Assembly: GCF_030704535.1 (NCBI RefSeq)
Contig: NC_081811.1
Location: 2,429,501-2,493,500, forward strand
Direction of reading: 5' to 3'
DNA length: 64,000 bases
Origin: Vitis vinifera
Lineage: Eukaryota > Streptophyta > Magnoliopsida > Vitales > Vitaceae
Of this stretch, positions 24,091 to 36,211 are shown one piece after another (the stretch's first letter is position 1; each line of letters begins with the position of its first letter). The translations under genes and the position numbers were made by a program. Below the pieces are notes generated by a model. That model ran no database searches, was not told the origin of the DNA, and saw only the letters and a program-made list of their open reading frames with translations.

Positions 24091-26400
24091 ACAAGGTCTG
24101 GGCATATTATGTTTTCTCTTGGGTGATATTGGTTTTATTTGTTGATGTTTCATATTTCATAGTTCTGTGAAGAGCTTTTAGATAAAAATAGGTTTTTGAC
24201 ATTCTATCTCTGACACTATAACCTGAGAAGATTCTCCCATTCATAATGTGAATGGAGAAGCTGATGGCATTACAAAAATCATTATAAGAATTGTAACATA
24301 TTGTTCACTTCTGAGACAATGATGCATTGCTCAACTGGGCTAATAGCATTCCTTATCAGCACTTTACTGAGGTCAATAACTGGAGCCCATTGCATTAACA
24401 TGACATGGCTGTAGGAACGAAAAAAATGATCCTACCGAATTAAGAACAACAAAAGATACAAAAACCAGTTGAAGGCATGGCTGGTTAGAAGAGAGTTCAG
24501 ATCCATGCTGTACCAAAAAGTAGGGAGTTCAACATTTTTCTGACTCATCTCAACTGCTTGAGGTGCTTGTGCTTGATTCATTCACAAATGATAATATTGA
24601 TATGTGATGATTAACTAGTTGTAGAATAATATTCCAGCTAACAAAGCTTCCTTGGGGTGCCCCTGTTGAACAGACCTGAACTGCTAGTGGTCTTCCCTAC
24701 CTGCCGCTCATACACTTAACTGACTTATGTAATTAGAGTCTCCATGTTATAACTGTTCTTTCTACAAGGCAACTGATGCTCTAGTAACAATCTTGAGCTG
24801 CAAAACAAAGAGAAAGGTTGGGTCCCTTATAGTTTCCAGTCCTATTGGACAATTTGTTTCTATACTTCAAGCCTAGTATTCATCCACCTGATTCAATGTG
24901 GAAAACTGTCTTGAAGATTCTTGTATGTAATTTCATTTATGAATACTGATTCCTGTTCACCCATTCTAATACAATTTGTCAATAGTTGGTGTTAGAAAAG
25001 AGATGGATATAAAAAAGAAAATTCTGTATCAACAAAACAAACCACAGAAGAAAACTCCAGTTTGACACCCAGTAAGAAGCCATCCAGTATAACTGATAAA
25101 ACCCTCCATAGAGAAAGAACTGAGTGTCCATTTAGATTTAAGTTTACAGTTTTCTCTGGACCATATGAACTTTCAGCTGCTTTTCATAAACATATATGCA
25201 TGCCAATCTGGATTATAAAAACATATAAGAAACTCAAAAAAAACATGATGTTGCTTAAGTTACAAAATTGGCACCAAACATCTTTGATTGAATATGAAGT
25301 GAATAGCTCAAATTTCTATCAGAAGGAAATTAATGTACTCTTTTGTAGCATTCAACATTGATAGCTCCTCACTTGCATATTAAGCAATTAGATGGTACCT
25401 TTTTCAATCTGTTTGATACCTACTCCTCCAAGGATTCCAAATGCAGTCTAAGCTCACATTTGACACACCAAGTCAAGAATAAAATCAGCTAACTATATGA
25501 GCTAGACAAGCATAGAAATAACTATGACCTTTTCTTTTTCACAGAAGAGAATAATTTTCATTTTTTTTGCTTATTTTTTGCTGTCATGAGCCTTGCCCAG
25601 AAAATCTTAGATCTTTTCTTCCAGGAACAACAAGACCAGTTTACCTATGTACAAATTTGGTTGACTTTGAAAGATCGCAGAAAATGAGTTAATATCAGTC
25701 TTCAATTTCCTGATAAAAAAAAAAATGCTTCCTAACAAACTCAAATTTTAATTGCTAAATCTAGCATTCTCACTGCAGAATTGATAAACTATAGAGCTGT
25801 TGACCCTCCAACCACCAGTTCTAAAAAGCCAAAAAGAATAGGTCAAAATCAGCGTGCTTACAAAGAAAGAAACTGGTCCTTCCACATACTGTCATGACAG
25901 ATCTACATGAGGATTATTATAGCAATGAACTCCCAGAGAACCCTTAAATTGTAATTGATTAGTAATAGTATCTCAATATATTTAAACCTCTCAATGAGTC
26001 TCTCTTCAGAATATTAGTTTGAGGAGTAGATACCAATTTTTTGTTTTTAAAAAGCACTTTCCTTCTCGAATTTAATATTTCAAATGACCAAGTGTTAGAT
26101 GCGAGTCACCTAACCTTTGTTTGTCTCATTATTTTGCTTTTGTCAATTGTAGTTTGGGTACCATCTTGTCTTCAACAGTAGTGTAGCTGTTTGTGGACCA
26201 TATTTAGGCCCTTTAAGCTCTGTTCTCAGAGCATTTCTTCGACAGAAAGATCTCATACCATGCCACATCTTTGTCCTAGTCACCCCACCCATTCAAGTGG
26301 TGCCAAATCAGACAGCAAATTCATAGGCACTGAAATTTCTTAAATCTTTTGCTGGTAAAGTTACAATAATATATGAAAGAAGATAAAAGAAATTTGAAAC
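24091..26400. other. Gene-free stretch
   Basis: Mixed-composition DNA without supported coding exons on either strand. The longest frame (25062-25361) is not protein-like and has no homology I recognise. Unannotated non-coding transcripts cannot be excluded. Confidence 0.4.
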
Positions 26401-26404
26401 ATAA

Positions 26405-26700
26405 ATATTACCTCCTCGTTGGACAACCGATCTTACTAAAAACTGAAGCTCATAGGATGTGGGCTCACATTGTATATTATGCTCTCCAATACCCTCCCAC
26501 ACATGCGGCCCCATACCTGCATTTGGAGAGACACATGGGGGAAATAAACATACAGTGAGGTTCTATTTGAACCTCCTACATAACCAATTGGACAACCATG
26601 ATACCCTGTTAGACAACCAATTTTCCTAAAATCTTAAGCTTTAGGATTCGTGCATGCGATATATATCATGCTCTCTAATGCTGCTCTTAGGATGTATGAT
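26405..26700. repeat. Diverged ~200-bp direct duplication
   Basis: A block starting GTTGGACAACC with downstream AAGCTCATAGGAT, ATATTATGCTCTCCAAT (from 26418) recurs from about 26608 as GTTAGACAACC, AAGCTTTAGGATT, ATATCATGCTCTCTAAT. Divergence is clearly higher than in the 433-bp duplication at 9.6 kb. It may be part of a degraded repeat element. Confidence 0.6.
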
Positions 26701-27094
26701 GGCATGGTAGACGAGTAACATACAGCCTGGTATATAGCAAGACCAGAACCTATGGCTGTTCCACTCTCTCTGGCCTACACAATAATAAAGACCTGGATTT
26801 CTTATTTATACTTTTACCCAAAGATCAGAGAAAATTTCTCATAGTAGAAAGATGATTTTAATTATATCAACCAAAAAACAGAGGATCTTAGTAAAAAAGT
26901 CAAGACTCCTGCTGGGAAAACCCCTGCATACAGAAAGTAGAAGTCGATATAAAAAATTATGTGAGAAGCATATTGTAATCCAGCATTAATTATTGAAATA
27001 TTTCCTCCATCGCTCCTTGTAGTTATTGATTTTTACAACAAAGAAAAACACAAATAATTCAGCATATTGTAAATTTTTTTGTCATTAATTAACA

Positions 27095-28725
27095 ATATTG
27101 CTTGTGCAGAAATGCAATATTAGGACCAAAGAACAGTTTGAAGAACTGATTGACAATAATAGAATTGGAAACATTAGGTAGCAAAAACAATCCCAGAAAG
27201 CTTACTACACAAAGCACAAAAACCCATCAGCATTGACAAGGATACAGACACGTTCAACATAAATAATATTCATTCTCTAATTTAAAATTAAGTATATGAT
27301 TTAGTATTGCATTCTGTAGCACGTCTGTTGACTGAAAAGAAGAATAATGAAAATAGAAAGACAAAAAAATTGACAGATTCAATTTTTAAATCATTACAAG
27401 TTGTGAACAAATATGACTTGCTTTCTTATGCATTAAAATCCAGGAAAAATCAACAACCTAAAGAATATGATTCAATGTCCACATCTTGAACTAAATAACA
27501 TTACATCGTTGATTGAACAAGATACAGCCTTGAGTAATCAAACAAAAGCAAAAGACTGATAAATAATTAAATATAGTTAGAACAAGAGACATGGTTCATT
27601 ACTTAAATGTCAAGGAATGTCATTTATGACTGAAAATATATCAAGTGTCTCATGACAAATGAAAATATAAGCGCATTACAGTTAAACGCATCCCTTGAAG
27701 CTAAAACCATATAAATATTTATTAGTCAAATGGCAATGATGTTACATATCTATGGTCCCTGCAGGAGATGCCGGTTGTTTGCGACACCAACTGACTTAGC
27801 ATCAAATAGTAATTAACATTTCATGCTTGATTGTTGGAAAGAAACATTCTGGAAAATTATGATGTTCCAAATTAAATAGTTGCAGGATTTCTAGTCCATC
27901 AATCATTTGTATTATCAACAACTCTTAAATGAGAAACATATGAAGTTACAAAGTGGCAAAAGCAATCCTGGAGAATAGACTAGCAAAAATACATAGTACA
28001 AAATCAGTATTTGATAAGGATACAAACCCATTAAACATTGAAATTTTTTCTAATTTGATTACCACTCAATATTGCATTCCATAGAAATCATTATGGACCA
28101 AATTATGTCAAAACAGAAAGTAGAAAATTGAAAAATAAGCTCATAGAAATCCCATTTTTGGATTTAAATTCAACTAGCCAAACATGAATTGTTTTCCCAT
28201 GGATTAAATTCAAGAATTAATGACTATGAAATATGACTCAGTGACCTCTTTTGGATCAATAACATAACAATACAGCCTTTAACTAATCAAAACAAAAGCA
28301 AGATAACAATAAATAGTTAAATGAAGTTAGGACTGGAGACATTGTTCATTAGTTAAATGACAAGAAATGTTGCTCATGGATGTAAAGGAGGCAAGAAAAG
28401 GTCCATGACAATGACAACATAAGCCCATTACAATAAACTAATGCATATTGATGCTAAAACCACAGACACAACTTATTAGTCAAATGATAATAACATCATA
28501 CATGTCTATAGATTCTGCTCAATCCACAGACACAACTTATTAACAGTGACATACATGTCTATGGACTCTGCACAAGATTTTGACTATGCTTGCAAGGACA
28601 CCTGGTTTGGAATCACCTAAGCAATATGGATCAAATCTCATGCTTTATTATTGGGATGGAACACCCTGGAAATCATGATTTCCAAATTAAACAATTTTAA
28701 GATCTCTAGTCCCAGTCATTGGTCA
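27095..28725. repeat. Diverged ~765-bp tandem duplication
   Basis: Copy 1 runs from about 27095 to 27910 and copy 2 from about 27880 to 28725. Anchors: GCAAAAACAATCC at 27183 against GCAAAAGCAATCC at 27957 (offset about 775), ATTGCATTC at 27306/28071 (765), CTAAAACCA at 27701/28454 (753). Numerous small indels and substitutions show this is old. Copy 2 holds a further 64-bp internal duplication, CACAGACACAACTTATTA at 28461 and 28525. No coding function is seen. Confidence 0.75.
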
Positions 28726-30930
28726 TACCACTGCAATCTATATTCTTTTCAGGCGTCATGCTTATGATGGTGTGGTTGAAAAACTTAAAAACTACTAAAT
28801 CATATCTCTGCTTCACATTAATAAATAATATCAGCCTACTTTTCATTATAATCGTAGAAACTGTCTAGGTGATCTTTTCAAATGTCTAGCATATATGCAT
28901 CAAATAAGATTATATCATCTATTCAAATGGCCTTGGATGCCATCTCAAGTGACTAGAACATATATTGTGTAATATTATTTGATCAAAGATTCAAAACTAT
29001 GCTGATATGCAGATGCACTCAATAATTGAAGCTGTGGTCTGTATGGCCTTCAAAATTTTTAGGTGCCTAACCTTTTTCTGGGTGGGGTGTTATGTCTCTA
29101 TAATAAATGGTGTCATAATCTTATAAAAGTCAAATAGTTTTCTTGTTTACCTTATAATCGCCCATATATTTAAAAATGTTCCTTTAGACAAGAAATATAA
29201 ATGTTCCAACTCTTTAGACTTCATATATGCACGCACATCTCAAATAAATAACTGTAAAGTACACTCTCGTGTTTGGAAAGCTAATCCCAGATTTTTTTCC
29301 AATGCCCTGTATGTGCTGTAATAACATCATATACATTAGATTTCCCACTTTTAAGCGACTGAAACATGTTATGGTCTCATTTTGTTTTCCTAAAAGGGGA
29401 ATAAAACCCTTCAAAATTATTGAAATGTAGCTAGAAACATTATATAAATAATGTTTGCCAATGTAGGAAAGTTTTTTCCCCTTTCCAAGAGGTGCTCAGT
29501 AGTAGACTACCCAACTTACCTAGAATCTGCTAATTGATTTTGGTCCTAACTTCATGAAGATGATGATTTTTTACTTCAGCAGTTGGTCCTAATGTTAATG
29601 AACCATCAAGAGTTGGGACTCGATAGAATTTGTGGCTCCATAACACAAAAATGTAAGAGGGGATTAATAAATAATTAATTTAAATGGAAGTGGATGGGGA
29701 TCATGTAACCAAATTCCAAATGTGAAAAGTTCAAAATTTTGTTGGAGAAGGATCCTTCTTGAGCACAAGATAAGTTGATGCTAAGTGCATGGCTGCTTCT
29801 TTTGTTTGATTGTTTAAAAATATTCTTTGGTCTCTTAAAAAAATAATAGCAACAATATTTATATCCTATTATAGGATGAATCAATAGTGTGATAAATTCA
29901 TTTATTTAATTTTTCCTTCGGTGAAACTAATGCTGTATAGTGCAAACCATAAAAAAAATATGTTTTTTCCGAACTCTTCATAGTAATTCCAAACTTAAAG
30001 TATTGGATGGTCCCCACTGAACTATGTTTTCTTTAGTAGTTTTTCATTTTGACACTACTATATATTTGAATCAGTGGTAGCTGCATCAATTTACAATAAC
30101 AGGGATTTGTTTCAATCATTATGGTTGTTTGAAGTCCTTAAAGAAGCGGCAAATAGACTTGTGGCTGTGCCCTTTGTTTTCTTCTTGTTTTTTCCATATA
30201 ATTTTTTATCCTACAAGCTGCTTGCCCCTCCTTGATGCCTTCTACAGACATCAAACATATTTTGCAATTGCCCAAGTTGGTATTCTGACCTCATGGTTTA
30301 GGGATGACACAAATGCAAGGAATTCATTTCTAGTTCACTCAAAATTTTCCTAACAAGGTTCTTGTATAGCATATTCCACTATAGAAAGAGTTCAGAAGCC
30401 ATCACATGCTGATTTAAATACCTTCAAACCATAAAGACCGTGTACCTCCTTTCTCATGTAGTCTCAAAAGTTTTCCCCTATGTTTTGATACAAATGGTTC
30501 ATCCACAACCATCTTTTATATTTGGTGCTAAGACTGATTCTAAGGTCAATAGGGCATCCCACATTGAATTCACAAGAATTAATCCAGAGATGACAAGTTG
30601 AAGTTTTCTTGTTCTATTATGGTTTCTGCTAAGACTAGTCTTGCTTTGTATCTGTGCCTAACTATTTGACCCTGTAAATGCAAAACTCATATGAGGGATT
30701 CAACCACACTACATATGTAGAAGGAAAGATTAGATCAAATCAAACACAAAATCAAAATCAAATCAAACAACAGTTGGTCAAGAAATTGAGGTTGTTAACT
30801 TGCCTCTAACTGTGGAGCACTTCATATTCAAAGTTTCATACACGGGAAAGATGACCCTCTCTTGCTTGGTCTCATTCCAAAAGTCTCCATCTCTCTTCTA
30901 CAACTGAAATGATTAAATTAATAAAAAAAA
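28726..30930. other. Gene-free stretch and VPY-like promoter
   Basis: No coding sequence is recognised. The last ~120 bases before 31049 are the 5' leader of the VAPYRIN-like gene (pyrimidine-rich TCATCATCTTCTTCACAG just upstream). Confidence 0.4.
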
Positions 30931-31048
30931 AAACAAAATGATAATTAAATACACAGGAATTATTAAAAATGGAGAGGAAACAAAAATACCCCACAGCTTT
31001 ATTCATCATCTTCTTCACAGAAACCCTAGTACTTTCAAGATCACCACC

Positions 31049-32467
31049 ATGGACAGACTGGTGAAACCTGATGTAAAAGAAGTAGAAATAATCTTCAAGA
31101 GAGGCCAAAAGTGCAACACCACCTTCAGATTAACCAATCTTATGCACACCATGTCTGTAGCTGTGTCTCTAACCACCACAAACCCATCTCTCTTCTCTTT
31201 CCCTCAACCCTTCTCCATACTTCCACCGCTGTCATCTTCACCCATCACTCTCCTCCTCTCTCAGCCCTCTGATCACCCACCGCTGTCCTCCCCGAACGAC
31301 ACCCTTTTGGTCCGGACAGCCATGCTCCCGACCGGCAAGGCCCATCTGGATGATCTCCGCCGTCTGTTCTCCAAGCCTGGACCCCACGTCTTCAAGGACG
31401 CGGCCATACCCATCTTCCTTGTGGGCCCGCATGTAGTTGATTTCCTCCTCCTCCCTCATCCCAAAACCCTAGAAATCGCTTTTCTTCTTTCCAAGGCTAT
31501 TTCTGGGTGTAACGGGTCTCAGCTGACATCGTTGCTGAGATCTGCTGTGGTCGCTGGAAATGCAGATCTTGTTGAGGCACTGATCGATGCCGGTGGAGAT
31601 GTGAATTCTAAAGATTCAGATGGACGGTCCATGATGGGCTTAGCAATTCGGGGTGGGAACATCGATGTTATTAGGCTTTTGATAATTTCGGATTGCAGAA
31701 TTGATAATCCGGTTGATTTGGTATTGCACGAAGCGGCGGCAATAAACAGGGTTGATCTGATGGAGGTTTTGTGTAAAGGGTACGCAGAAATTGGCGTGAA
31801 TTCTGCTGATTCCGATGGCCGGAGTCCACTCCATGTCGCAGCTGCTCATGGGCATGTGGAGGTTCTCCGGTTCTGCTTGTCTGCCGGAGGGACTTCCGAT
31901 GCTGTGGACTGTAATGGGTGGACTCCGCTTCACTGTGCTGCGGCGGAGGGCCATGGCGAGGCTGCTGAGTTCTTGCTGGAAAGCTCATGGTATATGAAGT
32001 ATGTAGTAAACAAAGAAGGCAAGACAGCTTTTGATCTAGCCATAGAAAAAGGGCATGTAAATGGGCATTTGCTTGATTTGCTACGGTTGGGTGATGTGTT
32101 GCAGAGAGCAGCAAGGGTGGATGATGTTCATGGGATGAAGAGTTGCCTTGCAGAAGGGGCTACTGTAAATGGGCGTGATCAGAATGGATGGACTCCATTA
32201 CATAGAGCTGCTTTCAAGGGTAGGCTTGAGAGTGTGAAGCTCTTGCTCAGTCATGGAGCCCAGGTTGATCTTGTTGATGATGCTGGCTACACCCCACTAC
32301 ATTGTGCAGTTGAAACAGGGCATGTCCAGGTTGCTCTGTGTCTGATAGCTCATGGGGCTAGAGCAACTGTGAAGAGTCTCAAAGGTGTGGCTTCTTTCAA
32401 CTTTGATTGTTTCAAGAACCATCCTTCACTTGTTCTTCCTGTGCATAGAGAGAAGGAACAAGCTTGA
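31049..32467 (+). CDS. VAPYRIN-like protein: MSP domain plus ankyrin repeats
   Basis: A single-exon gene of 472 residues. I chose the ATG at 31049, which sits in a good context (CACCACCATGG) and begins MDRLVKPDVKEVEI as VAPYRIN proteins do; an in-frame ATG at 30938 would add 37 unlikely residues. Residues 1 to about 126 form a major sperm protein/VAP-type beta domain (GQKCNTTFRLTNLMHTMSVA). From about 157 to 450 come some eight or nine ankyrin repeats, with clear ones at DSDGRSPLHVAAAHGHVEVL, NGWTPLHCAAAEGHGEAAE, NGWTPLHRAAFKGRLESVK and AGYTPLHCAVETGHVQVA. VAPYRIN itself supports intracellular accommodation of arbuscular mycorrhizal fungi and has 11 ankyrin repeats. This one is a shorter relative and may be a paralogue with another role in membrane traffic. 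No transmembrane segment is present. A broken copy of its 3' end follows at 33177. Confidence 0.88.
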   Translation: MDRLVKPDVKEVEIIFKRGQKCNTTFRLTNLMHTMSVAVSLTTTNPSLFSFPQPFSILPPLSSSPITLLLSQPSDHPPLSSPNDTLLVRTAMLPTGKAHLDDLRRLFSKPGPHVFKDAAIPIFLVGPHVVDFLLLPHPKTLEIAFLLSKAISGCNGSQLTSLLRSAVVAGNADLVEALIDAGGDVNSKDSDGRSMMGLAIRGGNIDVIRLLIISDCRIDNPVDLVLHEAAAINRVDLMEVLCKGYAEIGVNSADSDGRSPLHVAAAHGHVEVLRFCLSAGGTSDAVDCNGWTPLHCAAAEGHGEAAEFLLESSWYMKYVVNKEGKTAFDLAIEKGHVNGHLLDLLRLGDVLQRAARVDDVHGMKSCLAEGATVNGRDQNGWTPLHRAAFKGRLESVKLLLSHGAQVDLVDDAGYTPLHCAVETGHVQVALCLIAHGARATVKSLKGVASFNFDCFKNHPSLVLPVHREKEQA

Positions 32468-33176
32468 ATGGAAAAAAGAGGATTCTGTTTGTTGGATTTC
32501 TGTGTTGTATTCTGCAATCTGTATATATTTTTGTGATTCTGCAAGGTTGGGACTTGGGAGAGGGAGAGATTGGCTTGTGATCCGCTCTCAGTCATATTGT
32601 ATAACTGATTCTGAGAAGATGGACTGATCCTTCGAGTTAGACTCTCATGTAACACGGGGATTAAGATTTATCAATCCATAAAATCCATTGAGATTTTGTT
32701 TTGATGTTAGTTGTTTGAAGTTTCTTACTTTGTTTGAATTCTGTTCACTGTTCCATCTCCATGTTTTCATTATTGATCCTCTAGAAAACAACAGACTACT
32801 CATTGCCCCGTAGAATTGAGGAATGGTCCTCGAAGATGTTGGCTGTTCATTCCATCCAAATCAAGGTGACAGGTGAAATCAATAATTCAGTTTGTTACTT
32901 CCAGTAGGTTAAATCAAGTGGATTTAACACACTGTTTTTGGAGAAATTGATGGGAGTTCAATTGATTTAGATGTTGGAACTCACAGACATGTTGCCTAGA
33001 CTAAACTTGGCCTGCCCCAGAAAGGCATACAGAGGCTGTTGTAAAATTCTTCCCTATTGTTTTTCCTTTGATAGCCACTCTTACAGATTCGGTTTGTTTC
33101 ACTTGCATGTTTTGTTGCATTGAGCTGGGAAAATATCCAGACCCCTATGCGTCAAGGAGTATACAACAAGTCGGAT
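32468..33176 (+). other. VPY-like 3' flank
   Basis: 3' untranslated region and spacer between the gene and its partial duplicate. No other gene is seen. Confidence 0.4.
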
Positions 33177-33388
33177 CAAAGAGTGAAGCTGCTGCTCAAT
33201 TTACTCATGGAGCTCATGTTTATATTATTGGTAATGCCCAAGTGCAGATTACTTTTTTAGTTTTTTATTTCATTGCCCACAGAGCTCAGGCAAGTGTGAA
33301 GAGGCTTAAAGGTGTGTTTCATTTAAACCCTGATTGTTTTAGTAGTCCTCCTTTTTGTTCTTTAACAAACAAATTCAGACAAGCCTGA
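33177..33388 (+). pseudogene. Partial duplicate of the VAPYRIN-like gene 3' end
   Basis: The frame reads SKSEAAAQFTHGAHVYII, then IAHRAQASVKRLKGVFHLN, NPDCFSSPP and a C-terminus in RQA. These line up with the last ~90 residues of the upstream gene (LESVKLLLSHGAQVDLV, LIAHGARATVKSLKGVASFN, FDCFKNHPS, EKEQA). The stretch carrying AGYTPLHCAVETGH is lost or replaced, and everything upstream of the last ankyrin repeat is absent. It is a truncated tandem duplicate 0.7 kb downstream, unlikely to be expressed as protein. Confidence 0.75.
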
Positions 33389-34056
33389 ATTCAAATGAAT
33401 TTTTCTTTGTATATTGGAGACTTCTCCCCATAATATTGATGCAAATTATGCTTTGCCTGCCCTTGAAAATAGTTACTTGATTTTCAGCTATGTTCTTTTC
33501 GTTCCCTTCTTTTTCTCCTTTTCAAGATCAAGAAAATTTAGTCCTCTAGGAAACCAGCAACTGACCCCTTGCTACATACTCATTAGTCATAAGAAAAATG
33601 ATAGAACCACTGCAGCCTGCAGCACCCAAGTCTCTGCTAGATATGTCCTCATAAACATGGTGAAAAGATGGTTGGATATAGCTCTTTGTTCATTGAAATG
33701 CTACTTGGGTAGATCAAAATCTTTATATCACTTTATTTTATCAGCATTGCAATGAAAACTAGGGTTTCCTTTGAAGATAGTCCTGCCCCTCTAAAACTAA
33801 AAGTTTCTCTTGTTGGTAATTTGCCGAGGCCACTTACTCACAAATTTCTACACTGCTGAGGAGTGCACGAGGAATGGCTCATGACCAAGTTATGTAAAAT
33901 GCATGCATTTCTCCATCAAATGCTCTGTAAAATCTAATGACATGAATTTCTAAGCTTAGGTCATTAAGCCTGCCCAGCTGCAAAGGTAATTCTTGGGTGA
34001 ACTTGTCCAATTGTGATATGGGAACATGTTTTATGTTTTTCATTTATTTTATGGAT

Positions 34057-34400
34057 AAAAAATGTCCCACTTGGAGCTCTCGATTCCGTGGCACGGCTCA
34101 ATGGAGTAGTTGCGCCGTCCTACCTATTTAAAGTTTGAGAATAGGTCGAGGGCATTGCGCCCCCGATGCCTCTAATATTGACTTTACCCGATAGAACTCG
34201 CCCGCGGGCTCCAGCTATCCCGAGGGAAACTTCAGAGGGAACCAGCTACTAGATGGTTCGATTAGTCTTTCGCCGCTATATGCAAGTCAGACGAGTGATT
34301 TGCACGTTAGTATCACTGTGGGCCTCCACTAGAGTTTCATTTGGCTTTACCCCACTCAGGCATAGATCACCATCTTTCGGGTCCCAACAGGCTTTTTCAC
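34057..34400 (-). pseudogene. 26S rDNA fragment, inserted
   Basis: The minus strand reads as a ~340-nt piece of nuclear 26S rRNA from its 5' third. Recognisable blocks (as plus-strand text) include CACCATCTTTCGGGTCCCAA, GGGCCTCCACTAGAGTTTC, CGATTAGTCTTTCGCC, AACCAGCTACTAGATGG, GAGGGCATTGCGCCCCCGAT and GGAGCTCTCGATTCCGTGGC. Differences from the rRNA as I remember it are mostly C-to-T or G-to-A, as expected for methylated DNA. It ends abruptly in unrelated sequence at both sides. It is an isolated rDNA fragment, not a working gene. Confidence 0.88.
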
Positions 34401-35861
34401 ATAATCAAAGACATGTGGTACAAGTTTGTAATCAAAAGAAGCAGATCAATGACACTGGTTGATTCATGTAATATTACTTTTAAGCTGTGATTTCTTTAGT
34501 TTGGCTTGTGGTTCTAGATTTGGTGCAGTGAACCCCAGAAATAATTTAACCCGGTACAACTTCTATCAAAAGTTCTTATTTTAGAGTGTAATTTGATGGG
34601 TTGAAGTTTTCAATACTTCAGACTATTCAAATGAATCTGTCTGAACTTTGGGTTGCTATGACACCTCGTGAGAATGATACCAATGTGGAAACAATACATG
34701 AAGTGATGATGGCATGGCTTGACCAAACTTTTGGCTCTGATACCATTTGTCAATCTCATGCTTTGATTTTCTCAAAAAGTGTTAGCATGCATTAGAGACT
34801 CTCATGGGAAGTCTGTCATGATTTATTTTGATGGCAACTTTGAACTTGAACTTTAGAAGTAACAGTCCTAACCATTTGCACAAGCCATTCTATTAAAGTA
34901 GTTAGGTAAAACTTTATTAGTCATTATTAGGTTCATGTTCCAATCAGTCAAAGGTAATCACGTAAGGGATGTGAATTGAGCGTAAGTCTCTTTTTACAAA
35001 TTTTTAAAAATATGGATGCAAGAGATAACTTAAGCAATGATTTAATAAAAAAATAAAAAATAACAGTTGTTTAAAAGTAACAAAGAAGGGAAGAGAAAAT
35101 ACAAATTCTCAAATTTATAATGGTTCGGTTCGACCCTGACTTATGTTCACAACATTAAAATGAACATTGAGTTCTTGAATAGGAGTTAGAGAACCAAATT
35201 AGCCATTAGGCATAGTTTGAGGTTTATCTTTCAACCTCTCAATCGAACTAGCTTGTAGCTATTAGGTGGAAGAAAGTAAAAAAAAAGTGACCATTATGTC
35301 ATAGGAGCTCAATTAGTTGATTAATCGAGCTTGATCAATTATTGTCTAATTGAGTAGACAATCCTAACCGGTTGAGTAAATAATAATTTATTATATGAAT
35401 AATAATTGATTAAGTGAATGGTATTCTGCAAACTTATGAAATTTTTGCAAGTTTTAATCCAAATTGAGTAAATGAACAATGCTGATTAACTCCTTAATCT
35501 TAAAAACCCTTCAAAATTATTTTAACCAAATTAGACCTTAAGTTTTTCCTTAAACCAAATTTTCATCTAATTTATAAAAGGAATTAAAGTCATTTAGCAG
35601 TTGGATGAGCTTTAGAGAATTAGGTATATAAATAAAAAATGCAATGCATTGTAATTATAGTGCACCACCAACTTTACAAAAAGTTAAAAAAAAAAAAATG
35701 ATATTGAGATATTATCTTTTTAAATTAATCTCCATTTTCTTGATTAGTTGAAAGGATAGGCAAGGACTTGCATTTTATTTTTAGTATTTTTGTTTTTTTT
35801 AATACATATATTAATTATATTAAAAAAAATATATATGATCACCCGATTCACCTTTTAGAGT
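34401..35861. other. Gene-free stretch
   Basis: No gene. A segment near 35090-35150 (TTATAATGGTTCGGTTCGAC) resembles the edge of degraded plant retroelements, but nothing else supports this. The remainder is AT-rich. Confidence 0.35.
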
Positions 35862-35972
35862 AAGTTTGACAATAATTTTGAGAAATTTTTTTGGGCTTTA
35901 TAATATTTGAAGTATGAAAATTTTCAAATGTTATAAAATCGAGAAACATTTCATAAAATTATTATGAAACGC
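35862..35972. mobile_element. Short foldback MITE
   Basis: The left arm (GTTTGACAATAATTTTGAGA, then GGGCTTTATAATATTTGAA) is the imperfect complement of the right arm (TTCAAATGTTATAAAATC, then AAAATTATTATGAAAC). About 50 bases on each side face a ~10-base centre, giving a ~107-bp hairpin. The size and structure fit a small MITE; no clear target duplication. Confidence 0.6.
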
Positions 35973-36211
35973 AGTTTTAGTCTTCTAGGTGCCTCACTTT
36001 CCTTAACAAGATTTCTCATGCACCTTTTGGCACAAAAGCCAATTTTTCTGAGTTTGTTTACTTTGTGACTACTACACTTTTTTCTATTTACTCCTTTGAA
36101 GCATTACATTTGGAACGTAAAACAGCCAAACAACTTTATGACTATTGACATAAAACGACGTCGCTTCCCTTTTAGAGAAATCGTTTCGAAGCAAAATCAA
36201 ATGAAGTCCTA

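Noticed and set aside
34253-34462. 69-codon plus frame
   Set aside because: It lies in the antisense of the 26S rDNA fragment, so coding is coincidental.
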